Below, one piece after another: positions 30,020 through 38,346 of a stretch of DNA of 38,820 nt; positions within the stretch are counted from its first letter, which is position 1, and each line of letters begins with the position of its first letter. This stretch comes from Clostridiales bacterium (GTDB lineage: Bacteria; Bacillota; Clostridia; Oscillospirales; Oscillospiraceae): NCBI GenBank assembly GCA_021202775.1, contig JAJQCJ010000071.1, forward strand, positions 1 to 38,820, in the 5' to 3' direction. The position numbers and the translations under genes were made by a program. The notes under the pieces are model-generated. The model was given only the letters and a program-made list of their open reading frames with translations, had not been told where the DNA came from and searched no databases.

Positions 30020-30062
30020 AAACGAAAAAACGGCGGCTAGCGTCTCAAGACGTCGGCCGCCG
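30020..30062 (-). terminator. Terminator of the antiporter gene
   Basis: On the minus strand: CGGCGGCCGACGTCTTGAGA continuing CGCTAGCCGCCG (30062-30031), a long imperfect stem with GACGTCT/AGACG at the top, followed by TTTTTTCG. Confidence 0.85.
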
Positions 30063-30072
30063 CCGGGCAGGG

Positions 30073-31383
30073 TTATTTCTCCTGCTCCCTGGCGTTCTCC
30101 GCCGCAGCGAGCTTGATTTTGCGGCGGTTGATGACTTCCTCCGACTTCGGCTGGATGTCTCCCGCCCTGGTCAGGGCCTGCTTGGTCAGCAGCGGCCCCA
30201 CCAGCTCATAGATCAGCACGGAGAACAGCGTGATGTTGCGGATCAGCGTCCCCGCGTCCCCCAGCTGCATGGCGGTGGTACACATCCCCAGGGCCACCCC
30301 CGCCTGGGGCAGCAGGGTGATGCCCAGGTACCTGCAGATGTTGGGGGCGCATTTTGTCCACTTCGCGCTGACGTAGGCCCCCAGATACTTCCCGGCGGAG
30401 CGGAAGAGGATATACACCAGGCCGATGCAGACGATGGCCCCGTCCGTAAACACGCTCAGCTCCAGCTCCGCGCCGCTGATGACAAAGAACAGGGCAAAGA
30501 GCGGAGAGGTCCACCGGTCAGAGGCGGCCATCAGGTCGTCAGACAGGGGGCAGAGGTTGCAGAACACCGTCCCCAGCATCATGCACACCAGCAGCGAGGA
30601 GAAGCCGATGGTCACCGGCCCCACCTCCACCTCCACCATCGCCAGGGAGGCGGTAAGAAAGACAAAGGCGATGGTCAGGTTCAGTCGGTTCGTGTTGGAG
30701 TTGAACAGCTTTTCCAGCTGGGTCAGCAGCCAGCCCATGACCGCCCCCAGGGCCAGAGACGCCCCAATCTCAATCAGCGGGTTCACCAGAATGGAGAACA
30801 GGTCCACCACGCCGCTGGTCAGCGTCTTTGCAATGCCGAAGGACACGGCGAACACCACCAGCCCCACCGCGTCGTCCAGGGCCACGATGGGCAGCAGCAG
30901 GTCGGTCAGCGGCCCTTTGGCCTTGTACTGCCGCACCACCATCAAGGTGGCGGCAGGGGCGGTGGCGGTGGCGATGGCCCCCAGGGTGATAACCTGGGCC
31001 ACGGACAGCTTGTCCGGCATCAGGGTATGTACCGCCAGCAGCGCCACATCCACCAACGCCGTGGCGGTGACCGCCTGCACTACGCCGATGACCGCCGCCT
31101 GTCTGCCGGTGGCCTTCAGGCTTTTCAGCCGGAACTCATTGCCGATGGCAAAGGCGATGAAGCCCAGCGCCACCTCGGAAACCAGGGACAGGTCGCTGAC
31201 GGCTTCGGCAGAGGTGAAGCCCAGCCCGTCGATGTGGAGGGCCCCCAGCCCATAGGGGCCGATCAGCACACCGGCAATCAGATAAGCCGTGACAGAGGGC
31301 AGCTTGAAGGGCTTGAACACCCGGGTCATCAGCAGACCGGCCAGCACGGCGATGGAAACAGACAACAGGACAGACATAATCAC
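30073..31383 (-). CDS. Cation/proton antiporter (CPA2 type)
   Basis: A 436-residue integral membrane protein with about 12 TM segments. The N-terminus fits the Na+/H+ or K+/H+ exchanger domain (PF00999-like): VFKPFKLPSVTAYLIAGVLI, GPYGLG, then EVALGFIAFAIGNEFRL. The twin-aspartate ion-binding motif is present in LPIVALDDAVGLVVFAV. It lacks the NAD-binding TrkA domain found in KefB/C types. Probably exports Na+ or K+ for pH or volume control. GTG 31383 has AGGA upstream; ATG 31377 is possible. A terminator follows at 30020-30062. Confidence 0.88.
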   Translation of the reverse strand: MIMSVLLSVSIAVLAGLLMTRVFKPFKLPSVTAYLIAGVLIGPYGLGALHIDGLGFTSAEAVSDLSLVSEVALGFIAFAIGNEFRLKSLKATGRQAAVIGVVQAVTATALVDVALLAVHTLMPDKLSVAQVITLGAIATATAPAATLMVVRQYKAKGPLTDLLLPIVALDDAVGLVVFAVSFGIAKTLTSGVVDLFSILVNPLIEIGASLALGAVMGWLLTQLEKLFNSNTNRLNLTIAFVFLTASLAMVEVEVGPVTIGFSSLLVCMMLGTVFCNLCPLSDDLMAASDRWTSPLFALFFVISGAELELSVFTDGAIVCIGLVYILFRSAGKYLGAYVSAKWTKCAPNICRYLGITLLPQAGVALGMCTTAMQLGDAGTLIRNITLFSVLIYELVGPLLTKQALTRAGDIQPKSEEVINRRKIKLAAAENAREQEK

Positions 31384-31529
31384 TCAACTTCCTACTCCGG
31401 GGCCGCCCCTTTGGCGCAGGCCCCCATTCTTTCGCGCACCCTAATATACCCCAAACGGGGGCAAAAAACAATCACAATTTCAGCGACTTTGGGCAGGTTT
31501 CCTCCCCACCTTTTAGGCAGTTTGTGCGC

Positions 31530-31576
31530 GCAAAACAAAAACAGGCCGGAAAGATGCGCCCGTCTCTCCGGCCTGT
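31530..31576 (-). terminator. Terminator of sigG
   Basis: On the minus strand: ACAGGCCGGA (31576-31567) / TCCGGCCTGT (31550-31541) with a loop of 16 nt, followed by TTTTGTTTTG. About 30 nt after the sigG stop. The remaining gap to the antiporter start (31384-31530) shows nothing else. Confidence 0.85.
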
Positions 31577-31606
31577 ACCGCAGCTCGCAGACGCGCTTTT
31601 TGGGCG

Positions 31607-32377
31607 CTACATACACTTTCGGATTTGGTTGATGGCGCTCTTTTCCAGCCGGGACACCTGAGCCTGGGAGATGCCCACCTCGGCGGAGACCTCCACCTGG
31701 GTCTTGCCCTGGAAGAAGCGCAGGTCTAAAATGTGCTGCTCCCGGTCTGGCAGGCGCTCCAACGCCTCGTGGAGGGCGATGTGCTCCAGCCACCGCTCAT
31801 CCGTGTTCTTCTCGTCCCGCACCTGGTCCATAACGCAGACCGTGTCCGTCCCGTCGGAGTACACCGGGTCGTACAGGGAGACCGGGTCGGCGATGGCGTC
31901 CAGCGCCGTCACCACCTCCTCCCGTTTCAGCTCCAGCAGCTTGGCGATCTGGTCAATGGACGGCTCCGCCTGATGCTCGCTCTGATAGGCCTCCCTGGCC
32001 TGGAGGACCCGATAGGCGGTGTCCCGGACGGAGCGGGACACCCGCATGGTGGAGGAGTCCCGGAGGAAGCGGCGAATCTCCCCGGCGATCATGGGGACCC
32101 CATATGTGGAAAACTTTACCAGAAACTTTGGGTCAAAGTTATCAATCGCCTTGATGAGCCCGATGCAGCCGATTTGAAACAGATCGTCCATATTCTGCCC
32201 CCGGCCCGCGAACCGCTGGATCACCGACAGCACCAGCCGCAGGTTGCCCTCGATCATCTGCTGGCGGGCCTCCTCGTCTCCCTCCTGGATGCGCTCCATC
32301 AGCGCCACCATCTCCTCGTTTTTCAGCACCTTCAGCCGGGACGTGTTGACGCCGCAAATCTCTACTTTGCTTTGCAT
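31607..32377 (-). CDS. sigG: RNA polymerase sporulation sigma factor G
   Basis: A 256-residue sigma-70-family factor active in the forespore after engulfment, controlling late forespore genes. The N-terminus KVEICGVNTSRLKVLKNEEM is the SigG hallmark. Region 2 follows (GNLRLVLSVIQRFAGRGQNM, then DDLFQIGCIGLIKAIDNFDP), then region 3 (around 120-165) and region 4 (LPDREQHILDLRFFQGKTQV, EVSAEVGISQAQVSRLEKSA). All parts are intact. ATG 32377 has AAAGAGG 9 nt upstream. In Bacillus it lies after spoIIGA-sigE; here it stands alone beside a sigma-F-like promoter. Its presence shows that the organism makes endospores, or descends from spore formers. Confidence 0.96.
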   Translation of the reverse strand: MQSKVEICGVNTSRLKVLKNEEMVALMERIQEGDEEARQQMIEGNLRLVLSVIQRFAGRGQNMDDLFQIGCIGLIKAIDNFDPKFLVKFSTYGVPMIAGEIRRFLRDSSTMRVSRSVRDTAYRVLQAREAYQSEHQAEPSIDQIAKLLELKREEVVTALDAIADPVSLYDPVYSDGTDTVCVMDQVRDEKNTDERWLEHIALHEALERLPDREQHILDLRFFQGKTQVEVSAEVGISQAQVSRLEKSAINQIRKCM

Positions 32378-32410
32378 ACACAAATACCTCTTTAGCAGGA
32401 AATATGATTC

Positions 32411-32440
32411 TAGTATTTCCCGGCTGAGAGGGCGGTATCC
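32411..32440 (-). promoter_or_regulatory. sigG: Sigma-F-like promoter of sigG
   Basis: On the minus strand: GGATA (32440-32436), 15-bp spacer, GGAAATACTA (32420-32411), a full match to the sigma-F -10 consensus GGNNANANTR as I recall it. Sigma-F transcribes sigG in Bacillus subtilis, so the arrangement is conserved. Confidence 0.65.
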
Positions 32441-32506
32441 GGAAATCTTCCCCCGGCATCCGACGGCTTTTGGGTCATTCTCCCGGAATTGTCCTGCCGC
32501 AACGAA

Positions 32507-32564
32507 AAATCCTACTTGACAATCCGGGTATAATATGGTATACCCTAATTATCCAGTAGGATTT
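32507..32564 (+). promoter_or_regulatory. nifSU promoter inside a 58-bp two-tier palindrome
   Basis: The promoter is TTGACA (32516-32521), 17-bp spacer, TATACC (32539-32544). It lies within two concentric inverted repeats that share a centre at 32535/32536: an outer perfect 10-bp pair AAATCCTACT (32507-32516) / AGTAGGATTT (32555-32564) and an inner perfect 7-bp pair GGGTATA (32526-32532) / TATACCC (32539-32545). The dyad covers -35, -10 and the start region, as expected of an operator for a dimeric or tetrameric repressor. The regulator is not in the window; an Rrf2/IscR-type protein would be a natural candidate but is not shown. Confidence 0.7.
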
Positions 32565-32633
32565 AAGGCAGCAACCCCCAGGGCGGGCAAAAACCGCATG
32601 CTGCGCCGCTGCCTGACAGAAAGAAGGTTTCCT

Positions 32634-33821
32634 ATGAATGTGTATTTTGACAACGCAGCAACCACCAGCGTCAGCGAAACGGCGCTGAACGCCATGCTGC
32701 CCTGTCTGAAAGAAAACTATGGCAACGCCTCCTCCCTCCACGCTTTGGGGCAGGAGGCCAACCGGGTGCTGGACGAGTCCCGGCAGACCGTCGCCTCCCT
32801 GATCGGCGCGAACCCCTCGGAGCTTTACTTCACCTCCGGCGGCAGCGAGGCGGACAACTGGATCATCACCCAGATGGCCTATCAGGGCCGCAGGAAGGGC
32901 AAGACCCACCTGATTTCCTCCGCCTTTGAGCATCACGCCGTCCTCCACACCCTGAAAAAGCTGGAGAAGGAGGGCTTTGAGGTGACGCTGCTCCCCGTCC
33001 ACGAGGACGGGCTGGTGCGCCCGGAGGAGCTGGACGCCGCCATCACCGACAAGACCGCCCTGGTCACCATCATGTACGCCAACAATGAGATCGGCACCAT
33101 CCAGCCCATCACTGAGCTGGCCGCCGTTTCCCACAAGCACGGCGTATTCTTCCACACCGACGCGGTGCAGGCCGTGGGCCATCTGCCCATCGACGTCAAG
33201 GCCCAGGGCATTGACGCCCTGAGCCTGTCCGGACACAAGTTCCACGGCGTCAAGGGCACCGGCGCCCTGTACTGCCGCAAGGGCGTCCTGCTGGGCAACC
33301 TCATCGAGGGCGGCGCCCAGGAGCGGGGCAGACGGGCCGGCACCGAGAACATCCCCGGCATCGTGGCCATGGCCGCCGCCTTGCAGGAGGCCTGCGACCA
33401 TATGGAGGAAAACGCCGCCCGTGTCACCGCCATGCGGGACAGGCTGATTGCAGGCGTTCTGCAAATCCCCAACTCCCGTTTGAACGGCGACCCGGTAAAG
33501 CGCCTGCCCGGCAACACCAGCTTCTGCTTTGAAGGGGTGGAGGGCGAGAGCCTGCTGCTCCGGCTGGATCTGGCCGGTATCTGCGCCTCCTCCGGCAGCG
33601 CCTGCACCAGCGGCAGCCTGGACCCCAGCCATGTGCTGCTGGCCATCGGCCTGCCCACCGAGGTGGCCCACGGTTCCCTGCGGCTGACCCTGGACGAGGT
33701 GAACACCGAGGAAGAGGTAGATTACGTCCTGGAAAAGCTCCCCGGCATCGTGCGCACCCTGCGCAATATGTCCCCCGTCTGGGAGGATATGATTGAAGCC
33801 GGCACCGCCCAGGCATACTAA
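32634..33821 (+). CDS. nifS: Cysteine desulfurase (NifS/IscS)
   Basis: A 395-residue PLP enzyme that takes sulfur from cysteine and passes it as a persulfide to the scaffold NifU. PLP-binding Lys202 lies in [12 protein letters not shown], with His101 (EHHAV) and HTDAVQ above the cofactor. The mobile catalytic cysteine is Cys324 in [17 protein letters not shown], a group I (NifS/IscS) loop. N-terminal FDNAATT is also standard. AAGG lies 8 nt before ATG 32634. nifU begins 34 nt downstream, so the two form an operon that makes iron-sulfur clusters for the anaerobe's many Fe-S proteins. Confidence 0.97.
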   Translation: MNVYFDNAATTSVSETALNAMLPCLKENYGNASSLHALGQEANRVLDESRQTVASLIGANPSELYFTSGGSEADNWIITQMAYQGRRKGKTHLISSAFEHHAVLHTLKKLEKEGFEVTLLPVHEDGLVRPEELDAAITDKTALVTIMYANNEIGTIQPITELAAVSHKHGVFFHTDAVQAVGHLPIDVKAQGIDALSLSGHKFHGVKGTGALYCRKGVLLGNLIEGGAQERGRRAGTENIPGIVAMAAALQEACDHMEENAARVTAMRDRLIAGVLQIPNSRLNGDPVKRLPGNTSFCFEGVEGESLLLRLDLAGICASSGSACTSGSLDPSHVLLAIGLPTEVAHGSLRLTLDEVNTEEEVDYVLEKLPGIVRTLRNMSPVWEDMIEAGTAQAY

Positions 33822-33855
33822 AGATTGAATACAATTAGAAAGGAACGATGCAATT

Positions 33856-34296
33856 ATGGCAATGGCATATAGTGAAAAGGTGCGGGACCATTTCGCAAAC
33901 CCCCGCAATGTGGGCAAGCTGGACGACGCCAACGGCGTGGGCGAAGTGGGCAACGCCGTCTGCGGCGACATCATGAAAATGTACCTGAAAATTGACGACG
34001 ACGGCGTCATCACCGACGTGAAGTTTAACACCTTCGGCTGCGGCGCGGCCATCGCCACCAGCTCCATGGCCACGGAGATGATCAAGGGCAAGACCATTGA
34101 CGACGCCCTGAAGCTGACCAACAAGGCCGTGGTGGAGGCCCTGGACGGTCTGCCCGCCGTGAAGATTCACTGCTCCGTTCTGGCGGAGGAAGCGGTGAAG
34201 GCCGCCCTCAGCGACTACTACACCCGCAAGGGCCTGCCGGTTCCCCCGGAGTGCCAGATGGCCTGCGGCAGCAACTGCGAAGCCTGCCAAATCTAA
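33856..34296 (+). CDS. nifU: Iron-sulfur cluster scaffold (NifU/IscU)
   Basis: A 146-residue scaffold on which Fe-S clusters are built with sulfur from the upstream NifS. The three cluster cysteines are visible: Cys36 in AVCGD (with Asp38), Cys62 in FGCGAA and Cys106 in IHCSVLAEEA. The C-terminus carries an extra Cys-rich tail (CQMACGSNCEACQI) that is usual in clostridial members and absent from Escherichia coli IscU. AAAGGA precedes the start. A strong terminator follows. No hesB/iscA, ferredoxin or chaperone genes follow, so this is a minimal two-gene unit. Confidence 0.95.
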   Translation: MAMAYSEKVRDHFANPRNVGKLDDANGVGEVGNAVCGDIMKMYLKIDDDGVITDVKFNTFGCGAAIATSSMATEMIKGKTIDDALKLTNKAVVEALDGLPAVKIHCSVLAEEAVKAALSDYYTRKGLPVPPECQMACGSNCEACQI

Positions 34297-34313
34297 ACGC
34301 CAAAAATTCATCG

Positions 34314-34349
34314 GATTGCTGTCGCCTCTGGCGGCGGCAATCTTTTTTT
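34314..34349 (+). terminator. Terminator of the nifSU operon
   Basis: Stem of GATTGC-T-GTCGCC with GGCGGCGGCAATC around loop TCT, directly followed by TTTTTTT (to 34349). Confidence 0.85.
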
Positions 34350-34359
34350 GACGTTCCCG

Positions 34360-34560
34360 GGCATTCACTTAAGGAGACTCACCCTCCACCGGCTGCCGCC
34401 GGTCCCCCTCCGCCGTCAAGCGGCATTTCCGGCGCTTTGCGCCTCCCTACTCTTTCAGGGGAGGCAAGGGCGTTGTGGGAGTCACCACGTCATTGGCTCC
34501 CCTGAAAGGGCGTAAGTGCTGCAAAGCGGTAGAGCTGTCGGCGTAGCCGACTGAGGGGTG
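34360..34560. repeat. GC-rich dispersed intergenic repeat, type 1
   Basis: Non-coding. It contains several self-complementary stretches: ACCGGCTGCCGCCGGT, GCCGTCAAGCGGC, and an inverted pair CTTTCAGGGGAGGC (around 34452) / GGCTCCCCTGAAAG (around 34495), then GTCGGCGTAGCCGAC. Such pieces recur between genes in Oscillospiraceae genomes as far as I remember. No gene or promoter is visible in 34350-34740. Confidence 0.5.
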
Positions 34561-34629
34561 GGAAAGCTGTGCAACAGTTCTATAGCGCACGTTTTCACCC
34601 TGCAAAGCCTTCGAGTGCCCGATACCCCT

Positions 34630-34697
34630 GTAGGGGTGGCCCTTGGCCGCCCGGGGTAAGCAAGCGGTTCTCGAGGGCGGCCAAGGGCCGCCCCTAC
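34630..34697. repeat. Inverted repeat, intergenic type 2
   Basis: Arms of 23 bp, GTAGGGGTGGCCCTTGGCCG continuing CCC (34630-34652) and its reverse complement with one mismatch (34675-34697), around a 22-nt loop. It looks like a small palindromic mobile repeat. Confidence 0.7.
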
Positions 34698-34744
34698 GGA
34701 AAGACGGGCAACGGAGTGCAAGGCCCCCAAGTTGACAACATTGC

Positions 34745-34792
34745 CCCAAAAAATAACCCACCCTGCCGGGCTTCTCTCCTGCGGCAGGGTGG
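34745..34792 (-). terminator. Terminator of the threonine/serine exporter operon
   Basis: On the minus strand: CCACCCTGCC (34792-34783) / GGCAGGGTGG (34767-34758), followed by GTTATTTTTTGGGG. It lies about 30 nt after the stop codon at 34823. Confidence 0.85.
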
Positions 34793-34822
34793 GGCAGCGC
34801 TGTCATGAAATTGTGCAAAGGG

Positions 34823-35305
34823 TCACACCCTGGTTTTCCTCCCAAGGCGGCCCAGGAGCTTCCACTTCATCCGGTGCCGATAGGTGCGCCGGTAGTGCAT
34901 GAAGATGGAGATGATGATAAAGCCGATGCCCAGGCCCGCCAGCGAATGGAGGCAGGGCATTGCGTTGGCGGCCACCAGCTCCGTGTCCTGGAGCAGCAGC
35001 CCCACCACCGTATAGTAGAGGGTGCCGCCGGGCAGCAGCGGGACGATGGAGGGATAGAGAAACACGGTGGAGGGGTTTTTGGTGGAGACCGCCATGAATT
35101 CTGAGAAAGCGGCAGCCGCCACAGCCGCCAGGAAGCAGGAGATAAAGGGCTCCGGCGTGATCTGCAGCAGCACCAGATAGACGATTCTGGTCAGCGCACC
35201 GCTGAGCCCGGCAACCAGCAGGTACTTCCGCTCAATGCGGAACACAATGCCGAAGCCGAAGGACGAGCAAAAAGAGCAAATGACTAATTTAACTGATTCC
35301 ATCAT
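34823..35305 (-). CDS. Threonine/serine exporter, small (YjjB-type) subunit
   Basis: A 160-residue membrane protein with four or five TM segments that corresponds to the C-terminal half of ThrE (DUF3815/YjjB). Typical pieces are FGIVFRIERKYLLVAGLSGAL, TRIVYLVL, and SEFMAVSTKNPSTVFLYPSI followed by VPLLPGGTLYYT. Its start overlaps the stop of the large subunit by four bases (ATGA), so the two are translated in a coupled way and together make the exporter. ThrE-type transporters remove threonine or serine from the cell, but other metabolites are possible. Confidence 0.9.
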   Translation of the reverse strand: MMESVKLVICSFCSSFGFGIVFRIERKYLLVAGLSGALTRIVYLVLLQITPEPFISCFLAAVAAAAFSEFMAVSTKNPSTVFLYPSIVPLLPGGTLYYTVVGLLLQDTELVAANAMPCLHSLAGLGIGFIIISIFMHYRRTYRHRMKWKLLGRLGRKTRV

Positions 35306-36069
35306 GCGATATTCCCCCCAAACAGATAGATACTCAGGATGAAACCTCCAACAATGGCCATCGTCTCCAAGACGACCTTGAAAAACTCCACCAGACCGTT
35401 AATCTCATTCCCGCAGAGGATGTTCCGGAAGGAGTTCACCATGGCGATACCGGGAATCAGCATCATGCTGTTCACGATCATCACGGTGTAGAGGCTGCTG
35501 GCAATACCCACCGCCTGGGCGCCGATGGCGATGCTGCCCACCACAAAGGTACACAGCACATTGAACACCACCTTGTTGAAGATGAGCCGCCTCAGGTAAA
35601 GCCCCGCCAGGAACATCAGCACCGTATTCAGCAGGATGATGACCAGATCCCCCAGGGTGCCGTCAAACACGCCGGTCAGGCCCGCCATGGCCAGCAGGAA
35701 GCCCGCCAAAAGCATGGGCTGGGAATAGCCCTTCGTGTTCACTGCCTCATCCAGCATCCCCGCCAGCGCAGCCGGCGCCGGAGGGTCCGCGCAAATCTGC
35801 CTGGACAGGTGATTTAACCGGCTGAGGTTTTCCAGATGGGTGTCCACGCCGCTCCAGATGCACCGCTGGCCCATGGCCTTGTTCCCCTGGGCGTCCTTCA
35901 TGCTCAGGCTGACATAGCAGTTCAGTGAGAAAAACTGTACGTCCTGACAGCCGTAGGCGTCGCAGATGCGGTAGACGCTGTCATCCAAACGCTCCAGATT
36001 CGCGCCGCTGACCAGCATCCGTTCGCTGAATTTCAGGATAAATTCCAGAATGTCGTTCAAGTCGTTCAT
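35302..36069 (-). CDS. Threonine/serine exporter, large (YjjP-type) subunit
   Basis: A 255-residue protein equivalent to the N-terminal half of ThrE (DUF1212/YjjP). The first 125 residues are cytoplasmic (FSERMLVSGANLERLDDSVY, RICDAYG, then FFSLNCYVSLSMKDAQG), with the conserved SGAN..R motif. Five TM segments follow (MLLAGFLLAMAGLTGVFDG, LVIILLNTVLMFLAGLYL, VLCTFVVGSIAIGAQAVGIA, VNSMMLIPGIAMVNSFRN, ETMAIVGGFILSIYLFGG). GGAGGAAG lies 11 nt or so before ATG 36069. The promoter is at 36113-36141. Confidence 0.92.
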   Translation of the reverse strand: MNDLNDILEFILKFSERMLVSGANLERLDDSVYRICDAYGCQDVQFFSLNCYVSLSMKDAQGNKAMGQRCIWSGVDTHLENLSRLNHLSRQICADPPAPAALAGMLDEAVNTKGYSQPMLLAGFLLAMAGLTGVFDGTLGDLVIILLNTVLMFLAGLYLRRLIFNKVVFNVLCTFVVGSIAIGAQAVGIASSLYTVMIVNSMMLIPGIAMVNSFRNILCGNEINGLVEFFKVVLETMAIVGGFILSIYLFGGNIA

Positions 36070-36112
36070 ATACCGTTTCTTCCTCCCATGTAACAGTTTT
36101 CATGCAGGCTCT

Positions 36113-36141
36113 ATTATAGCAAACCCTGCATCCGGGTACAA
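36113..36141 (-). promoter_or_regulatory. Promoter of the exporter operon
   Basis: On the minus strand: TTGTAC (36141-36136), 17-bp spacer, perfect TATAAT (36118-36113). Confidence 0.75.
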
Positions 36142-36215
36142 GCAGGGAGATGAAATTTTCCCGTAAAACTTCTGTACAGCCAAAGGACGGGGCCGCAATC
36201 TGGCGGGGGAAGGTC

Positions 36216-38279
36216 CTATTCGGCGGAGGTGTCGAAAAATCGCTCCCAGCGCACGTCCGTCCAGTCCTCGGTGTCGAAGGCAGCGCGGATGCCGTCGCAC
36301 ATGATCTGGAGCTTCTGCCGGATGGCGGGATACTCCATCAACTCCTGGGCCACATCGTCGTCGGTCATGATGTACTCCATGATTCTGGCCCGGTCCTCCT
36401 TGTCATAGCTCTGGGAATAGCTGTCCACAAAGTAGACCTCTGACCCCCCGCCGAAGTAGGCATACGCCTGGGCCTGGGCGGAATAGGCATAGTCCAGGTA
36501 GTCATAGGAGTAATAGTACTCAAACCCCTCCGGGTTGCAGGCGTCCCAGGAGCCGTCGTAAAAGCCGGTAAACTCCGTATCATCGATTTTGTTTTCCATG
36601 GCGTGCCACAGCTCGTGGCAGAAATTTATCTTTAAAACATAATTTGGTTCGGTGATGTCAAGACAAATGAACTCCCGGTTTTCCACGCCGTACTCAAACC
36701 CGGCGACGCTCATGTTGCGGTCGCTGCCGATGGGGCCGGTCAGCAGAAAGTAGACGCCGTCCTCCCCGTTGGCGGTCTGGAACTGGGCAAAGAAGTCCGA
36801 CGGGTACAGCGCCAGCGCCGCCTCCAGCTGCTCCAGGGCGGCCAGAACGGAGGCGCACTCGTCGGCGAACCCCACCTGGTCCGTGGTGGTCACGTCGAAC
36901 TCGGAGGCGTCGCAGGCCCCGGCGCACTGTGCCCCCAGCAGGACATGGACCTGGTAGGTTTCCTCCAGCTCCTCCGCCTTCGCCTGGGCCTCGGCCATGT
37001 TGTCGGGCAGGGTCACCGGCGTGAGCTCCGCCTGATAGGCGCTCAGGGTCTCGCTGTCGATCCGCGCCCCGGCGTCCACCTCCTGAGCCTCCCCCGCCGG
37101 GGAGAGGGGCATCTGCTCCGGGTCCAGAATCACCATGTGGGCGCCGCCGTCGGCGTAGATGGCAACGGCGATCAGGTCCTGCTCCGGCAGATAGACATAG
37201 GAGTAAGGGGTGTCGGACAGGCCGGCCTCGTTCAGATCGGCGACCTGGACCGCGCCGCCCTCCCCCATGCGGTACAGGAAGCTGCTGACCGTCTCCGCCT
37301 CCACCCCGTCGTCCGTCCAGGTGTAGACCAGGTCAAAGGCATACTCGGAGCCGGGGAGCAGCGTCACCTCCAGATAGGAATCCTCCGGGGCGGAGATGGT
37401 GTAGGAATAGAGTGGCTCCTCCCCCTCCAGTGCGCCGTAGACCAGCAGGCGGTCCTCGGTGTCGCTGAGCCAGTTCATGCTGTAAAAGGCGTCCTCCGTA
37501 CAGACCACGTCGCACAGATCCGGGTCCAGCAGCAGCACGTCCCCGCTGGACCCATCCACCAGGGCCAGGCACTCGTCATAGTAGGAGTACATCGTGGTGC
37601 GCACCCAGCAGAGCAGTTCTTCCCCGTCTCCGCAAAAGCCGTTCATGGAGGCGATGCGGAACCCGTATTCCAGCGGGATACAGGTCTCCTCCCCGGTGGA
37701 CAGGTTCAGCTCGTACAGGTCCCCTTCGCTCTCGTAGTAGTACCGGCTGCGGTCATTGGAGAACTGCCCGTCCGTGTTGGGGGTATCCAGTTTGGACAGG
37801 GTCAGCGTCTCGTCCATCAGATAGAAGCAGCTGTCCGCATAGGAAATGAAGAGGGCGCTGCCGTCCGGGAACAGGCGGACAAATTCCAGATACTGGTCAA
37901 AGAGGGCGCTGTCCTCCACAGCATCGGCGGCTAGGTCCACAATGCAGACGCCGGTGCCGCTGTCCTGGCCGTCGCTGGCGAAGTCCGTCCAGCAGCAGAA
38001 CACCCGCCCGTCCCCCAGGTCAGCCATGGAGGGGACGGAGGAGGCGGAAAAGGAGGACAGGACGGTGACGGCCTGCTCCGGCTCCCAGGGCTCCGCCTCC
38101 GGCGGCACGGAGGAGGAAACCTCCGGCGGCGCGGCAGATTCCGCCGCAACAGAGGAAGAGGATTCGTAGCCCGCCGGGTCGTCCACAGCGACCCGGCCGC
38201 ACCCGGCGCAGCACAGCAGGGCTGTGGTCATCAGGAGGCTCAGGACGCAGCGAAGGGAAGTTTTCAGTTGGAATGACAT
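36216..38279 (-). CDS. Lipoprotein with C-terminal HEXXH metallopeptidase-like domain
   Basis: A 687-residue secreted lipoprotein. The signal peptide ends in a lipobox-like CAGC (Cys27), followed by a Ser/Pro/Glu linker. Residues about 70-420 form many short strand repeats with GDGRVFCCW, PDGSALFISY and GDLYELNLSTG motifs, which suggests a beta-propeller. The C-terminal part (about 440-687) carries His555-Glu556-X-X-His559 (NFCHELWHAME), and a Glu in the downstream helix KEDRARIMEYIM may be the third zinc ligand. This fits a gluzincin-like peptidase. Substrate unknown. ATG 38279 is used because GAGGTGATC stands just upstream; the open frame extends 52 codons further but lacks a ribosome site. 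I do not know a named family with this combination. Confidence 0.8.
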   Translation of the reverse strand: MSFQLKTSLRCVLSLLMTTALLCCAGCGRVAVDDPAGYESSSSVAAESAAPPEVSSSVPPEAEPWEPEQAVTVLSSFSASSVPSMADLGDGRVFCCWTDFASDGQDSGTGVCIVDLAADAVEDSALFDQYLEFVRLFPDGSALFISYADSCFYLMDETLTLSKLDTPNTDGQFSNDRSRYYYESEGDLYELNLSTGEETCIPLEYGFRIASMNGFCGDGEELLCWVRTTMYSYYDECLALVDGSSGDVLLLDPDLCDVVCTEDAFYSMNWLSDTEDRLLVYGALEGEEPLYSYTISAPEDSYLEVTLLPGSEYAFDLVYTWTDDGVEAETVSSFLYRMGEGGAVQVADLNEAGLSDTPYSYVYLPEQDLIAVAIYADGGAHMVILDPEQMPLSPAGEAQEVDAGARIDSETLSAYQAELTPVTLPDNMAEAQAKAEELEETYQVHVLLGAQCAGACDASEFDVTTTDQVGFADECASVLAALEQLEAALALYPSDFFAQFQTANGEDGVYFLLTGPIGSDRNMSVAGFEYGVENREFICLDITEPNYVLKINFCHELWHAMENKIDDTEFTGFYDGSWDACNPEGFEYYYSYDYLDYAYSAQAQAYAYFGGGSEVYFVDSYSQSYDKEDRARIMEYIMTDDDVAQELMEYPAIRQKLQIMCDGIRAAFDTEDWTDVRWERFFDTSAE

Positions 38280-38346
38280 AGAGATCACCTCGGAAAGCAG
38301 CAATGCGGCGCCTTCGGCAGCCTGCCACCGCTGGTCTATATTCCTT

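Noticed and set aside
32516-32534. TATAAT at 32529-32534 as the -10 of the nifSU promoter
   Set aside because: It lies only 7 bp from TTGACA. TATACC at 32539-32544 has the correct 17-bp spacing.
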